Shown here: piece by piece, positions 34,306 through 43,305 of the stretch | How the letters are laid out: each line of letters starts with the position of its first letter | How positions within the stretch are numbered: the stretch's first letter is position 1 | NCBI GenBank assembly: GCA_028275105.1 | Contig: JAQCNI010000018.1 | Location: 1 to 49,664, forward strand | Source: Halorubrum sp. | GTDB lineage: Archaea; Halobacteriota; Halobacteria; Halobacteriales; Haloferacaceae | Reading direction: 5' to 3' | Length of the DNA stretch: 49,664 nucleotides | The notes under the pieces: generated by a model | What the model was told of the DNA's origin: nothing | What the model saw: the letters and a program-made list of their open reading frames with translations, nothing else | The model's database searches: none | Position numbers and translations under genes: made by a program

Positions 34306-35379
34306 CTACTCGTTGCGGAGGACGACCCGGATCGTCCCGTCGTCCTCGGTAAACGTCTCGTAGGCGGTCTCGAACGCCTCGAGGGGGAATTCCTCGGAGA
34401 CCAGCGACCCGACGTCGACCTGGCCGTTCGAGACGAGTTCCGCGCTGTCGGTCGCCCGGTTCGCGTGGGCGCGAGCGCCACGGAAGTCGAGTTCCTTCCG
34501 AACGATCTCGCGCGTCGGGATCGAGTGGTCCGGGTCGGCCGGCATCCCGTCTGCGGCGACCGTGCCGCCCTTGCGAGTGACCTCGATCGCCTGTCGCATC
34601 GTGTCCTCGACGCCGACCGCCTCAAGGGCGACGTCGACCCCCTGGCCGTCGGTGAGGTCGTCGATACGCTCGGTGACGTCCGCGTCGTAGGGGATAACGT
34701 GGTCGGCGCCGAGTTCGACGGCCGTCTCGTTGTTCGTCGGGTTGCCCGTGGCGATCACCGTACCGGCCCCGAACACCCGCGCGTGCTGGACCATACAGAG
34801 TCCGATGATCCCCGTCCCGAGGACCGCGACGGCGTCGCCGGCGTCGACGTTCCCGCGAGCCGCACAGTGGAGCGCGATGGCGTTAGTGTCGAGCAGCGCA
34901 CCCTCCGGATAGGAGATGTCGTCGTCGAGATGATACAGCAGGTCCGACGGGACGGCGACGTACTCGGCGAACGCGCCCGCCAGCGTGTGGCCGACCTGCC
35001 GGTGGCCCGCCTCGAAGTCGCCGAAGTTCTCACAGAGCTGGTACCGTCCCTTGCGACACAGCTCACAGAATCCGCATCCCGAGTGGCTCTCGGCGAAGAT
35101 GCGGTCGCCGGGGGCGAACCGGTCGACGTCGTCGCCGACGGCGACCACCTCGCCGGCCCACTCGTGGCCCGGAACGAACGGGTGACGCGGCGGCCAGTCG
35201 AGTTTTCCCTCCATCATCTTCGGGTCCGATCCGCAGATCGCGGAGGCACGGACCTTACAGACGACGTTCTCCACGTCGGTCAGTTCCGGCGTCTCGACCG
35301 TTTCCATCGACCAGTCGCCGGGCGCGTGTAACACCACCGCCCGCATCCGGTTCGGGATCGCATTGGCTTCGACTGACAT
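34306..35379 (-). CDS. Zinc-dependent alcohol/sorbitol-type dehydrogenase (MDR)
   Basis: A 357-aa MDR closely related to the gene at 13375-14457. Motifs: AICGSDPKM, PGHEWAGEVV, structural zinc loop GCGFCELCRKGRYQLC, Rossmann VLGTGIIGLC. Start at 35379 gives the N-terminal extension conserved in the paralogue; a TTTATGCT element (35401-35408, minus) lies 22-29 nt upstream. It shares a 123-bp divergent promoter region with the nitrilase gene. Oxidation of a secondary alcohol or polyol is expected. Confidence 0.88.
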   Translation of the reverse strand: MSVEANAIPNRMRAVVLHAPGDWSMETVETPELTDVENVVCKVRASAICGSDPKMMEGKLDWPPRHPFVPGHEWAGEVVAVGDDVDRFAPGDRIFAESHSGCGFCELCRKGRYQLCENFGDFEAGHRQVGHTLAGAFAEYVAVPSDLLYHLDDDISYPEGALLDTNAIALHCAARGNVDAGDAVAVLGTGIIGLCMVQHARVFGAGTVIATGNPTNNETAVELGADHVIPYDADVTERIDDLTDGQGVDVALEAVGVEDTMRQAIEVTRKGGTVAADGMPADPDHSIPTREIVRKELDFRGARAHANRATDSAELVSNGQVDVGSLVSEEFPLEAFETAYETFTEDDGTIRVVLRNE

Positions 35380-35400
35380 GGTAATCGATCGACGAAGGGA

Positions 35401-35408
35401 AGCATAAA
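35401..35408 (-). promoter_or_regulatory. TATA box of the minus-strand dehydrogenase
   Basis: TTTATGCT on the minus strand, 22-29 nt upstream of the start at 35379. It shares the intergenic region with the nitrilase promoter. Confidence 0.5.
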
Positions 35409-35470
35409 CATTCGTGCGAACGGGGGTCGTCGCCCCGATTGGTAACCGGATCGTCGCCCTCGCCGCCGAA

Positions 35471-35480
35471 GTTTTATTTA
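35471..35480 (+). promoter_or_regulatory. TATA box of the nitrilase gene
   Basis: GTTTTATTTA lies 23-32 nt before the ATG at 35503, consistent with leaderless transcription. Confidence 0.6.
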
Positions 35481-35502
35481 CCGATCCGCCGTCGGCGTTG
35501 GC

Positions 35503-36672
35503 ATGGGCGACGAATACGAGACCATCACCGCGGCGGCCGTCCAGGCGGCACCGGTGTTTCTGGACAGGGAAGCCTCGGTCGAGAAGGGCTGTGAGCTGAT
35601 CGCGGAGGCCGGCGAGAACGGGGCCGACGTGATCGTGTTCCCCGAGGGGTTCGTCCCCGCACACCCGCTGTGGTTCCATTTCCACCCGGCGACGGGCGAC
35701 GTCGCCCGGCGTCTCAGCGTGGAGCTGTTTAAGAACGCCGTGGAGGTGCCCGGCCCCGCGACGGAGCGGTTCGCCCGGGCGGCCGACGCCGCCGACGCGT
35801 ACGTCGTGATGGGCGTCTGCGAGAAGGAACCGAACACCACCGGGACGATGTACAACTCACAGCTGTTCTTCTCGCCCGACGGCGAACTGATCGGCACCCA
35901 CGAGAAGCTCAAGCCGACCGTCGGCGAACAGCTGGTCCACGCGGAAGGACGTAACGAGTCGTTCGGGACGGTCGACACCGAGCACGGCCCGATGAGCGGG
36001 CTGATCTGCGGCGAGAACTCGAATCCGCTGGCCGTGTTCGCTCTGACGGCGGAGTACAGCCGCATCCACGGGATGAGCTGGCCGCCGTACATCCCGTCGG
36101 AGTTGAACCCGCTCCCCGATCGGTCGCTCGACGACGCCAAGGCGTTCGCCCAGATGTCGAAGGCGCACGTGATCAGCGCCGTCGGCGTCGTCGACGACCG
36201 GACCGTCGAGATGCTCGAACTCGACGAGGCGACGGCACGGACGGTGACGAGCGCGGAGTACTCCGGCGGCTCGGCCATCGTCGGCCCCGGCCGGAGCGTC
36301 ATCGCCGGACCGCTCGACGACGAGGAGGGGATCCTCTACGGCGACCTCGACGTCGAGCGGTCGATCGAACGGAAGCTGTTCCACGATTTCGCCGGCCACT
36401 ACAACCGGCCGGACCTGTTCGAGTTGCGGGTGAATCGTAACTCACAGCGACTGTACGCGGACGCGGCGGACGCGGCGACCGCAGCAAACGCCGTGAGCAC
36501 GGCGGACGCGACCGAACGGACGTCCGAGGGACGGGAGGCGGTCGACGACGCGGTCGCGGACGTCGACGGACGGAAGGATCCCGTCAGCGACGGGATCACG
36601 GACGGAGCCGAAGCGACCGACGAATCGGGGGTTGACACGGTCCCCGACGGGGCGACCGGCGATCTCGACTGA
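35503..36672 (+). CDS. Nitrilase-family C-N hydrolase with an acidic C-terminal tail
   Basis: A 389-aa protein. The catalytic triad of the nitrilase superfamily is in place: Glu48 (VFPEGFVP), Lys135 (HEKLKPT) and Cys169 (LICGENSNP). The GENSNP motif and the WPPY segment resemble true nitrilases (nitrile to acid plus ammonia) more than amidases. The family usually ends near residue 315; here about 70 further residues rich in Ala, Asp, Thr and Glu follow (DAADAATAANAV onward) and look disordered. It has its own TATA element. It would release ammonia from a nitrile intermediate or substrate. Confidence 0.85.
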   Translation: MGDEYETITAAAVQAAPVFLDREASVEKGCELIAEAGENGADVIVFPEGFVPAHPLWFHFHPATGDVARRLSVELFKNAVEVPGPATERFARAADAADAYVVMGVCEKEPNTTGTMYNSQLFFSPDGELIGTHEKLKPTVGEQLVHAEGRNESFGTVDTEHGPMSGLICGENSNPLAVFALTAEYSRIHGMSWPPYIPSELNPLPDRSLDDAKAFAQMSKAHVISAVGVVDDRTVEMLELDEATARTVTSAEYSGGSAIVGPGRSVIAGPLDDEEGILYGDLDVERSIERKLFHDFAGHYNRPDLFELRVNRNSQRLYADAADAATAANAVSTADATERTSEGREAVDDAVADVDGRKDPVSDGITDGAEATDESGVDTVPDGATGDLD

Positions 36673-36766
36673 CCCTCCGGGGCGACCTCGACTGACCTTC
36701 CGGGGCGCCGTCGACGGCGGGCCGCCGGCATCGGGCCCGCACCAACGGTGGGTCCTTCGACGGCGG

Positions 36767-36774
36767 TTTTATGT
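36767..36774 (+). promoter_or_regulatory. TATA box of the quinone-oxidoreductase gene
   Basis: TTTTATGT lies 24-31 nt upstream of the ATG at 36798; it overlaps an in-frame ATG at 36771, which is therefore not the start. Confidence 0.6.
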
Positions 36775-36797
36775 ACCGATACCGTACATGTCGCACC

Positions 36798-37790
36798 ATG
36801 AGAGCCGTTCGGATCCACGAGCATGGCGACGAGAGTGTCCTCCGGACGGAGGAGGTCGACCGGCCGACGCCGGCGCCGGACGAGGTGGTACTGGCGGTTC
36901 ACACGGCCGCGGTCAACCCCTTCGACACGTACATTCGCGAGGGGATCGTACCGCCGGAGGACGGGGGGCTCCCGCACGTCCTCGGCGGTGATGCCGCCGG
37001 CGAAATCGCGGCCGTCGGCGACGACGTGGTCGCCTTCGAACCCGGGGACCGGGCGTTCGTCACCGGGCTTGGCCTCGACGGGCCGGGAACCTACGCCGAG
37101 TACGTGGCCGTCCCGGACCACCGCGTCGCCCACCTGCCGGCGGCGGTCCCGTTCGAGGCGGGCGCGGCCGCGGCCGAGACGGTGACCACGAGTCTCATGG
37201 CGCTCGATCGCGGCGGGGTCGACGCGGGCGACGTCGTGCTCGTTCAGGGGGCCGCGGGCGGCGTCGGCCACGCGGCGGTCCAAGTCGCGGCACACGAGGG
37301 CGCGTTCGTCGTCGGGACCAGTAGCCCGGGATCGATGGACGGCGTTCGCGACCTCGGGGTCGACGCCGTGGTCGACTACGCGACCGAGGACCTCGCGGCC
37401 GCCGTTCTCGACGCGACCGGCGGCCGGCCGGTCGACGTCGTCGTCGAGACCCACGCCGCCGCGAACGTCGCCGCCGACGTCGGCACGCTGGCGACGGGCG
37501 GGACGATCGCGGTCCTCGGCGAGGACGACGACATCACGCTTGCGGGGCCCACGGCGGGGCTGGCCAAGGGGAAGCGGGCGACCCTCGCGTTCGCCTCACA
37601 TATGCGATCGACCGAGCACCACGGCGAGGCACTCGCGGCGGCGGCTCGGCTGCTCCGACGGAACGCGGTCGAGGTGACGGTCGATGCGACGTTCCCGCTC
37701 GAGGAGGCAGGGGCCGCCCAGCGGCACTGCCTGTCGTCCGGCGGGTTCGGCAAGACGCTGCTCGACGTGTCGGGCGAGGGGTCGGCGTAG
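36798..37790 (+). CDS. NADPH:quinone oxidoreductase-type zinc-less MDR
   Basis: A 330-aa QOR-type MDR. No catalytic zinc motif is present at the usual site (VNPFDTYIREG), as in quinone oxidoreductases. Landmarks are PHVLGGDAAGEIAAVGDDV, the Rossmann segment VQGAAGGVGHAAVQ, and the FGKTLLDVSG C-terminus. It would reduce an enone or quinone with NADPH. A truncated paralogue is at 45776-46260. It precedes the RidA-like gene by 72 nt on the same strand. Confidence 0.85.
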   Translation: MRAVRIHEHGDESVLRTEEVDRPTPAPDEVVLAVHTAAVNPFDTYIREGIVPPEDGGLPHVLGGDAAGEIAAVGDDVVAFEPGDRAFVTGLGLDGPGTYAEYVAVPDHRVAHLPAAVPFEAGAAAAETVTTSLMALDRGGVDAGDVVLVQGAAGGVGHAAVQVAAHEGAFVVGTSSPGSMDGVRDLGVDAVVDYATEDLAAAVLDATGGRPVDVVVETHAAANVAADVGTLATGGTIAVLGEDDDITLAGPTAGLAKGKRATLAFASHMRSTEHHGEALAAAARLLRRNAVEVTVDATFPLEEAGAAQRHCLSSGGFGKTLLDVSGEGSA

Positions 37791-37862
37791 GGGCGTCCCG
37801 GCGGTCGAGACGACCGGGATCCCGGGGGCAGGTTTTAGTTGGCGCCGCGTCACCGGAATGGC

Positions 37863-38255
37863 ATGGCAGAACGACGGGTGATCGACGTTCCGGAACTGGA
37901 GGAGTCGAAGTCACGGTCCTACGAGCAGTGTATCAGGGTCGGCGACCGGGTGTTCGTCGCCGGGCAGACCGGGTGGGGCGAGGACCGGATCGTCTCCCGC
38001 GAGTTCGAACCGCAGGCGCGACGCTGTTTCGAGCGCATCGAGTACGCCCTCGAGGCGGCCGGCGCCTCGATGGCGGACCTCGTTCAGATGACGGTGTTCA
38101 TCACGGACATGCGTTACGCGCGGGAGTTCAAGGACGTCCGCGGCGACGTCCTCGGCGAGAACCTGACGACCAGCGCGCTGATCGGCGTCGACCAACTGGC
38201 ACAGCCGGAGATGCTCGTCGAGATCGAATCGGAGGCGGTGATCACCGACGACTGA
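37863..38255 (+). CDS. RidA/YjgF-family protein without the archetypal Arg
   Basis: A 130-aa RidA-fold protein (FVAGQTGWGEDRIVSREFEP, then QARRCFERIEYALEAAGASM and QMTVFITDMR). The position of the substrate-binding Arg of archetypal RidA (PTRS in bacterial RidA) reads LTTSALIGV here, with Thr. It is thus more likely a divergent Rid subgroup, some of which sit in catabolic operons and include 2-aminomuconate deaminase-like proteins. ATG at 37863 is preceded by TTTTAGTT about 23-30 nt upstream. It probably processes an enamine, imine or similar intermediate, but this is inference. Confidence 0.82.
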   Translation: MAERRVIDVPELEESKSRSYEQCIRVGDRVFVAGQTGWGEDRIVSREFEPQARRCFERIEYALEAAGASMADLVQMTVFITDMRYAREFKDVRGDVLGENLTTSALIGVDQLAQPEMLVEIESEAVITDD

Positions 38256-38331
38256 CGCTGGACGCCGGTCTGAACCGGGGCGGGGGAGCCCGGCGCCCGG
38301 GAACTAAGTCCGGCGCGGTCGACCGTCCGAC

Positions 38332-39111
38332 ATGGGGATCGAACTCGACCTGTCGGGACGGACCGCGATCGTGACCGGCGCCGGCCGCGGGATCGGCGAG
38401 CGGATAGCGACCCACGTCGCCGCGGCCGGGGCGGACGTCATCCTCGCCGCCCGGACCAAATCTGAGATCGAAGCGACGGCCGAGGACGTCGAGGCGGAGG
38501 GCGTCTCCGCGTTGGCCGTCCCGACCGACCTCGGCGATCCGGACGACATCGACCGTCTCGTCGAGGCGACGGTCGGAACGTTCGGCGCGCCCGAGATTCT
38601 GATAAACAACGCGGCCGCGAACCTCGAGAACGACCCGATGGAGCAGTCGATCGACGAAGTCGATACGATGCTGGATGTGAACCTCCGGGGCGTCTTCGTA
38701 CTCTCACAGCGAGTCGCCAACGCGATGCTCGACGGCGACGTCGACGCGGGGCGGATCGTCAACGTCGCCAGCGTCGCCGGCCACGTCGGGATCCCGGCGA
38801 TGACCGTCTACAGCGGGACGAAGGCGGGGCTGTACGGGATCACCCGCGGGCTCGCCGCGGAGCTCTCCTCGCACGGCATCACCGTCAACAGCGTCAGTCC
38901 GGGGATGATCCGGGTCGACCGGATCGAGCAGCTCATGGCTGAGAAGGGGGATCTGTACGACCTCGACCGGATCCCGGTCGGTCGTCTGGGCGATCCGGAG
39001 GAGATCGCCGACGCCTGCGTCTTCCTCGCCTCCGACCGCGCCGGATACGTCAGCGGCGAGGACCTCCGCGTCGACGGCGGGGTCGCCATCACGGCCGGGC
39101 TGTATCGGTGA
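38332..39111 (+). CDS. Short-chain dehydrogenase/reductase (classical SDR)
   Basis: A 259-aa SDR. Cofactor motif TGAGRGIG, NNAA motif INNAAAN, and catalytic Ser147 (NVASVAG), Tyr160 and Lys164 (VYSGTKAG). The C-terminus has the FLASDRAGYVSGEDLRVDGG pattern of FabG-like enzymes. It would oxidise or reduce a carbonyl or hydroxyl group of a pathway intermediate. A weak AACTAAG element lies about 25-32 nt before the start. Confidence 0.88.
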   Translation: MGIELDLSGRTAIVTGAGRGIGERIATHVAAAGADVILAARTKSEIEATAEDVEAEGVSALAVPTDLGDPDDIDRLVEATVGTFGAPEILINNAAANLENDPMEQSIDEVDTMLDVNLRGVFVLSQRVANAMLDGDVDAGRIVNVASVAGHVGIPAMTVYSGTKAGLYGITRGLAAELSSHGITVNSVSPGMIRVDRIEQLMAEKGDLYDLDRIPVGRLGDPEEIADACVFLASDRAGYVSGEDLRVDGGVAITAGLYR

Positions 39112-39155
39112 GGGGTCCGGCTACCTCGTCGTGGGCTCGCCCCGCCCCCCGTGCG

Positions 39156-39165
39156 TAGTATTAAG
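39156..39165 (+). promoter_or_regulatory. TATA box of the fourth intact dehydrogenase on this arm
   Basis: TAGTATTAAG lies 25-34 nt upstream of the ATG at 39190. Confidence 0.5.
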
Positions 39166-39189
39166 TGACGGGTCGGCGATCCGAAGGCC

Positions 39190-40257
39190 ATGTCCACGCC
39201 TGAGACGATGCGCGCGGCGGTCCTCGACGAACCGGGCGCGTTCGAACTGCGGGACGTTCCCGTACCGGACCCGGAGCCGGGCGAAGTGCTCGTACGCATC
39301 CGTGCCTGCGGCATCTGTGGGTCTGACCTGGAGATCCGGGACCACGGCTGGCTTCAGGACGGGACCGAATACCCCCTGATACCGGGCCACGAGTGGACCG
39401 GCGAAGTCGTCGAAACGGGGCCGGAAACGTATCACTTCGAACCGGGCGACCGCGTCGCCGACGAGACGCACGGCGGGTGCGGGTACTGCCGCAACTGTAA
39501 GCGCGGCCGGTACACGGCATGTCTCAACTACGGCGAGCGCGAGAAGGGACACAAACACTACGGGTTCACCGTCGACGGCGGCTACGCGACGTACTGTGCG
39601 ATCCGCGAACGGAACCTCCATCACCTCCCCGAGGTGCTCTCCTTTCGAGCCGGGACGCTGGTCACGACCGCCGCCTGTTCGCTGTACGGCGTCGAACGGG
39701 CCGACGTCGAGGCGGGCGATACGGTCGCGATTCTCGGCCCCGGGCCGATCGGCTTGACCGCCGTCCAGTGTGCCAAGCTCCGCGGCGCGAAGGACGTCGT
39801 CGTCACGGGAACCCGCGAGTCACGTCTCCGGGTCGCCCGCGAGGTCGGCGCGGACCACACCGTGAACGTCCACGAGTCGGATCCCGTCGAAGCGGTACGG
39901 GAGCTGACCGACGGCGTCGGCCCGGACGTCGTCATCGAGACGGCAGGCGTCCACGAGACGGTCAGTCAGGCCGTGGAGATGGTCCGCCCCGCGGGCCGCG
40001 TCGGAATAATCGGCAACCCCGGTGAGGGGGAGACGCCGATATCGACGCAGGCGATCGTCAACGGCGACCTCGACGTGTACGGCGTGAAAGCGCAGGGGCA
40101 GAACGCCGCCGAGCGCGTCACGAAACTCATGACGCGACCGGAGTTTCGAACGGATCCGATCATCACCCACGAGTTCGACTTCGAGGACCTCCACACGGCG
40201 ATGGACGCCTTCGAGAACCGCGAGGACGGTGCGGTGAAGGTCGTCGTCACGATGTGA
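39190..40257 (+). CDS. Zinc-dependent alcohol/sorbitol-type dehydrogenase (MDR)
   Basis: A 355-aa MDR. Catalytic zinc site ACGICGSDLEI and PGHEWTGEVV, structural zinc loop GCGYCRNCKRGRYTAC, Rossmann VLGPGPIGLT. It shares the ending FEDLHTAMDAFENREDGAVK with threonine/sorbitol dehydrogenases. It is the fourth MDR with complete zinc sites in the window. NAD(P)-linked oxidation of an alcohol is expected; which one is unknown. Confidence 0.88.
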   Translation: MSTPETMRAAVLDEPGAFELRDVPVPDPEPGEVLVRIRACGICGSDLEIRDHGWLQDGTEYPLIPGHEWTGEVVETGPETYHFEPGDRVADETHGGCGYCRNCKRGRYTACLNYGEREKGHKHYGFTVDGGYATYCAIRERNLHHLPEVLSFRAGTLVTTAACSLYGVERADVEAGDTVAILGPGPIGLTAVQCAKLRGAKDVVVTGTRESRLRVAREVGADHTVNVHESDPVEAVRELTDGVGPDVVIETAGVHETVSQAVEMVRPAGRVGIIGNPGEGETPISTQAIVNGDLDVYGVKAQGQNAAERVTKLMTRPEFRTDPIITHEFDFEDLHTAMDAFENREDGAVKVVVTM

Positions 40258-40390
40258 GTTCGAGGGCGACGTCGCCTCCGGGGATCCGGACTAAACCGCC
40301 CGACTCAGCTTCGGTTGGCGGGGCGAAGCCGAGCAGGCGATCCGACCAAAAACGGGGCTTCGACCGGGCGAAACCGCCGGAGAGCGACAA

Positions 40391-40399
40391 TTTTTAATA
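40391..40399 (+). promoter_or_regulatory. TATA box of the cyclase-family gene
   Basis: TTTTTAATA lies 24-32 nt before the ATG at 40423, which supports that start against a frame that stays open upstream to 40315. Confidence 0.65.
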
Positions 40400-40422
40400 T
40401 CGGCCCGGGGTGTCTCTTAGGC

Positions 40423-41205
40423 ATGGTCGAATTATATGACCTAAACCAGCCTTGGGGAGCGAACACGTGGCCGTGGCCGTACTTCGACGACCCGGAAGTA
40501 CAGGCCGTCCATCGCTTCAGCAAGGACGTGAACCACTCGCTAAAGATCAACACCGCGATGCATATCGGGACCCACATCGACGCCCCGCTCCACTTCGCGC
40601 CGGAGGGGTGGGACATCTCCGAGATCCCGCTCGACCGCCTGTTCGGGGAGGGGCTCGTCCTCGACATCTCCGACAAGGTCGACGAGTACGGCATCATCAA
40701 GCCCGAACACTGTACGGAGGCCGCCGACGAGGCCGACCTCGAGATCAAGAAGGGTGACTTCCTCGTGCTGTACACCGGCTGGAAGGAGTACTTCCAGACG
40801 GGCGAGGAGGCCAACGAGCTCAAATACTTCGCGAAACATCCCGGCCCGCACAAGGAGTTCACCGACTGGTGGATCGAGATGGACTTCCCGTGGGTCGGCA
40901 ACGACACGCCTGCGATCGAACACCCGCTCAACACCGCGATCCGCAACTACCGTCAGGACCTCGACCTGCCCGGCGAGATGGAAGCGGAGCTCGGCGAGCC
41001 CATCGAGGAAGTCCTGCCCGACGACGAGTGGCTCTACTGTCACAAGAACGCGCTGCCGGAGAACCTCATGATGGTCGAGAACCTCGGCGGCGACATCGAC
41101 CACCCGGAGGTCCTCAACGAGCGCCTCCACCTCGCCTCGTTCCCCTGGAAGTGGGACAACGGCGAAGCCGCGTTCTGCCGCACCGTCGCGTTCAAGGACC
41201 TGTAA
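40423..41205 (+). CDS. Cyclase-family metal hydrolase (kynurenine formamidase/isatin hydrolase-like)
   Basis: A 260-aa protein with the cyclase-family metal motif His-x-Gly-Thr-His-x-Asp-x-Pro-x-His at residues 47-57 (HIGTHIDAPLH). The last part has MMVENLGGDIDHPEVLNERL, typical of the family. Members hydrolyse cyclic or formyl amides (kynurenine formamidase, isatin hydrolase) or cyclise. It has its own TATA element. In this setting it may open an amide or lactam ring. Substrate not determinable. Confidence 0.85.
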   Translation: MVELYDLNQPWGANTWPWPYFDDPEVQAVHRFSKDVNHSLKINTAMHIGTHIDAPLHFAPEGWDISEIPLDRLFGEGLVLDISDKVDEYGIIKPEHCTEAADEADLEIKKGDFLVLYTGWKEYFQTGEEANELKYFAKHPGPHKEFTDWWIEMDFPWVGNDTPAIEHPLNTAIRNYRQDLDLPGEMEAELGEPIEEVLPDDEWLYCHKNALPENLMMVENLGGDIDHPEVLNERLHLASFPWKWDNGEAAFCRTVAFKDL

Positions 41206-41249
41206 CAACGGCACGTCGCCGGCGCGTCGCTGCGCCCGACCGCACCCGG

Positions 41250-41258
41250 TTTTTTGTA
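41250..41258 (+). promoter_or_regulatory. TATA-like element of the LVIVD-repeat gene
   Basis: TTTTTTGTA lies 22-30 nt upstream of the ATG at 41280. Confidence 0.55.
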
Positions 41259-41279
41259 TCCACGTTGCCATCGGCGGGT

Positions 41280-42566
41280 ATGGTTGGCGACCCGATCGAA
41301 CGGCGGGACGTGTCGCTCGTCGGCTTCCACGATCTCGAGGGACGTCCCGCGTTCAAGATCGCGCTTCAGGAGTCCGACGGGCGATGGTACCTCTATCTGG
41401 CCGATTTCTGGCGGAGCGGTTGGACCGTGTTGGACGTAACGGAGCCGTCGACTCCCGAGTTCGTCACCCACATCGACGGCCCGGACAACACGTTCACGCT
41501 TCAGGTCCAGGTCGCGGACGGGCTGATGGTGACCTCGCTCGAACAACCGCGGATCCGCGACCCCGCGAACCCGACCGAATACGGGCTCCCGGCGTATGAC
41601 CCGGACGGGTCGTACGCGGCGGGCGCGTCCGTCTGGGACGTCGAGAGCGACCCGGAGAACCCCGAACTCCTCGGGCAGTACGAGAGCGGTGGAACGGGGA
41701 CCCACCGGAATTTCTACAACGGCGGCGACTACGCCTACATGTGTAGCGGCCCCGAGGGGTTCGACGGCAAGTGCCTGACCGTCGTCGACCTCTCTGATCC
41801 GGAGTCGCCGGAGGAGGTCGCACGCTGGTGGTGGCCAGGGCAGGCCCCCGACGAGGAGGCCGACGAGCGGTACTACTGTCACGGGCCCGCGTACCGCCGA
41901 GGCGACCGGATCTATCTGAGCTACGGGAGCGTCGGCGCGCTGATCCTCGATATCGAGGACGAGACGGACCCGACGCTGCTGTCCCGCGTCGAGTTCGGCG
42001 ACCTCGGGAGCTGGCTCGGTACCCACTCCGCAATTCCGATCCCCGACCGGGACCTGATGACGGTCAACACCGAGGCGATCAACGAAGGGGGACCGCTCGA
42101 CGACGACGGCGAGCCGCTGAACTACACCGTCATCGTCGACGTCTCCGAGGTCGACGGCCCGCGGTTCGACGGTCAGCGACAGGTCCGCCCCCGGATCATC
42201 GGGTCGGTGCCGATGCCGACGCCCGAGGCGAACGCCCCCTACGACACGTACTACGACCGGCCGGGGCGCTTCGGGCCGCACAACCAACACCATCATCGAG
42301 GGGAGTCGACGCGGTTCAAAACCGATGACCGGCTGATCATGACGTACTTCAACGCCGGGTTGCGGATCTTCGACATCTCCGACCCGCGCCATCCGGTACC
42401 CGCCGGCCACTACGTCCCGGAAAACCCGGACGAGCGCGTCGGGTCGCCGCGACCGGGGTCCGACCTCGTCTCGACGCTGGAGGACGTCGTCGTCGACGAC
42501 CGGGGGTACATCTACACGACGGACCCACAACAGGGGCTGTTCGTTCTGGAGTCGGATCGACTCTGA
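41280..42566 (+). CDS. LVIVD-repeat (beta-propeller) protein
   Basis: A 428-aa protein made of repeated units with LTVVDLSDPESPEEVARWWW, LILDIEDETDPTLLSRVEFG and LRIFDISDPRHPVPAGHYVP, the LVIVD-type pattern of beta-propeller proteins. No signal peptide is visible. Conserved His-rich stretch NQHHHRGESTRFK near residue 340 might bind metal. The start at 41280 is set by the TATA spacing; the frame remains open upstream in the cyclase gene, antisense-free but without homology. Function in the cluster unknown; some propellers act as lactonases or binding proteins. Confidence 0.75.
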   Translation: MVGDPIERRDVSLVGFHDLEGRPAFKIALQESDGRWYLYLADFWRSGWTVLDVTEPSTPEFVTHIDGPDNTFTLQVQVADGLMVTSLEQPRIRDPANPTEYGLPAYDPDGSYAAGASVWDVESDPENPELLGQYESGGTGTHRNFYNGGDYAYMCSGPEGFDGKCLTVVDLSDPESPEEVARWWWPGQAPDEEADERYYCHGPAYRRGDRIYLSYGSVGALILDIEDETDPTLLSRVEFGDLGSWLGTHSAIPIPDRDLMTVNTEAINEGGPLDDDGEPLNYTVIVDVSEVDGPRFDGQRQVRPRIIGSVPMPTPEANAPYDTYYDRPGRFGPHNQHHHRGESTRFKTDDRLIMTYFNAGLRIFDISDPRHPVPAGHYVPENPDERVGSPRPGSDLVSTLEDVVVDDRGYIYTTDPQQGLFVLESDRL

Positions 42567-42664
42567 ATCGGCGAGGGTCGAACTGCGTTAGGAAGGTAAG
42601 GTCGACCGGAGCAAAACGGTGAGAGACCGCCCGCCGGTTCCACACCCGTGTTCCGGCGTCGAGA

Positions 42665-43117
42665 CTACTCCTTCGTCAGGACCGTGACCGGGTCATCGAA
42701 GTTGAGGATCACCTGCTGTGCGGTGTCACCGAACAGTGCCTTCCCGCTCGGCGAGCGGCGGCGGCCGGCGATGAAGACGTGGTCGCAGTCGTGGTCCGCG
42801 GCCGTCTGGATGATCTGTTCGTACTCGTCGCCGACCGCGCCGACCGCCTCGTAGTCGACGTCGACGTTCCGGAGCACCTGCTCGCCGACGTCATGGGCGA
42901 ACTCTCTCGCGCCCTCGGACGCCTGCGAGACGTTGTAGTTGCCGCCCTCGATGGCCGCGACGTCGCGCATCGCCTGCCGGTCCTCCTCGTACTCCTCGTT
43001 CGACGTGACGTGTAACAACACGAGCGAGGCATCCACGCCCGCGGCAAGTTCGCCGGCTTCCAACGTTATCCTATCGACACCTTCGGCGGCGTTGGCAACC
43101 ACGAGTGCTTTACGCAT
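42665..43117 (-). CDS. UspA-family universal stress protein
   Basis: A 150-aa UspA protein. It starts MRKALVVANAAEGVDRITLE and ends with the ATP-binding signature FIAGRRRSPSGKALFGDTAQ. A longer frame with eight more codons exists, but ATG at 43117 gives the family-normal N-terminus. It is convergent with the LVIVD gene. A truncated relative lies at 5385-5520. Role: nucleotide-binding stress response; specific partner unknown. Confidence 0.88.
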   Translation of the reverse strand: MRKALVVANAAEGVDRITLEAGELAAGVDASLVLLHVTSNEEYEEDRQAMRDVAAIEGGNYNVSQASEGAREFAHDVGEQVLRNVDVDYEAVGAVGDEYEQIIQTAADHDCDHVFIAGRRRSPSGKALFGDTAQQVILNFDDPVTVLTKE

Positions 43118-43305
43118 GATCGGTGATTCCCCGGCAATCAATAAAAACTCTCGGGTACGGCGACCCCGTGAGCGCGGTCGACGCGGGGATCGACGGTCAT
43201 CAATCGGGGGCCGACGGCCGCGTATGCAAAAGCGGATCGGTCGGTTGAACGCCGCCCGCGGGCCGGACCATCAAAGTTAACACGAACTCATACGGTTGTT
43301 CCCGT

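Noticed and set aside
41040-42530. Minus-strand frame of 496 codons opposite the LVIVD gene
   Set aside because: Antisense of a well-supported repeat protein.
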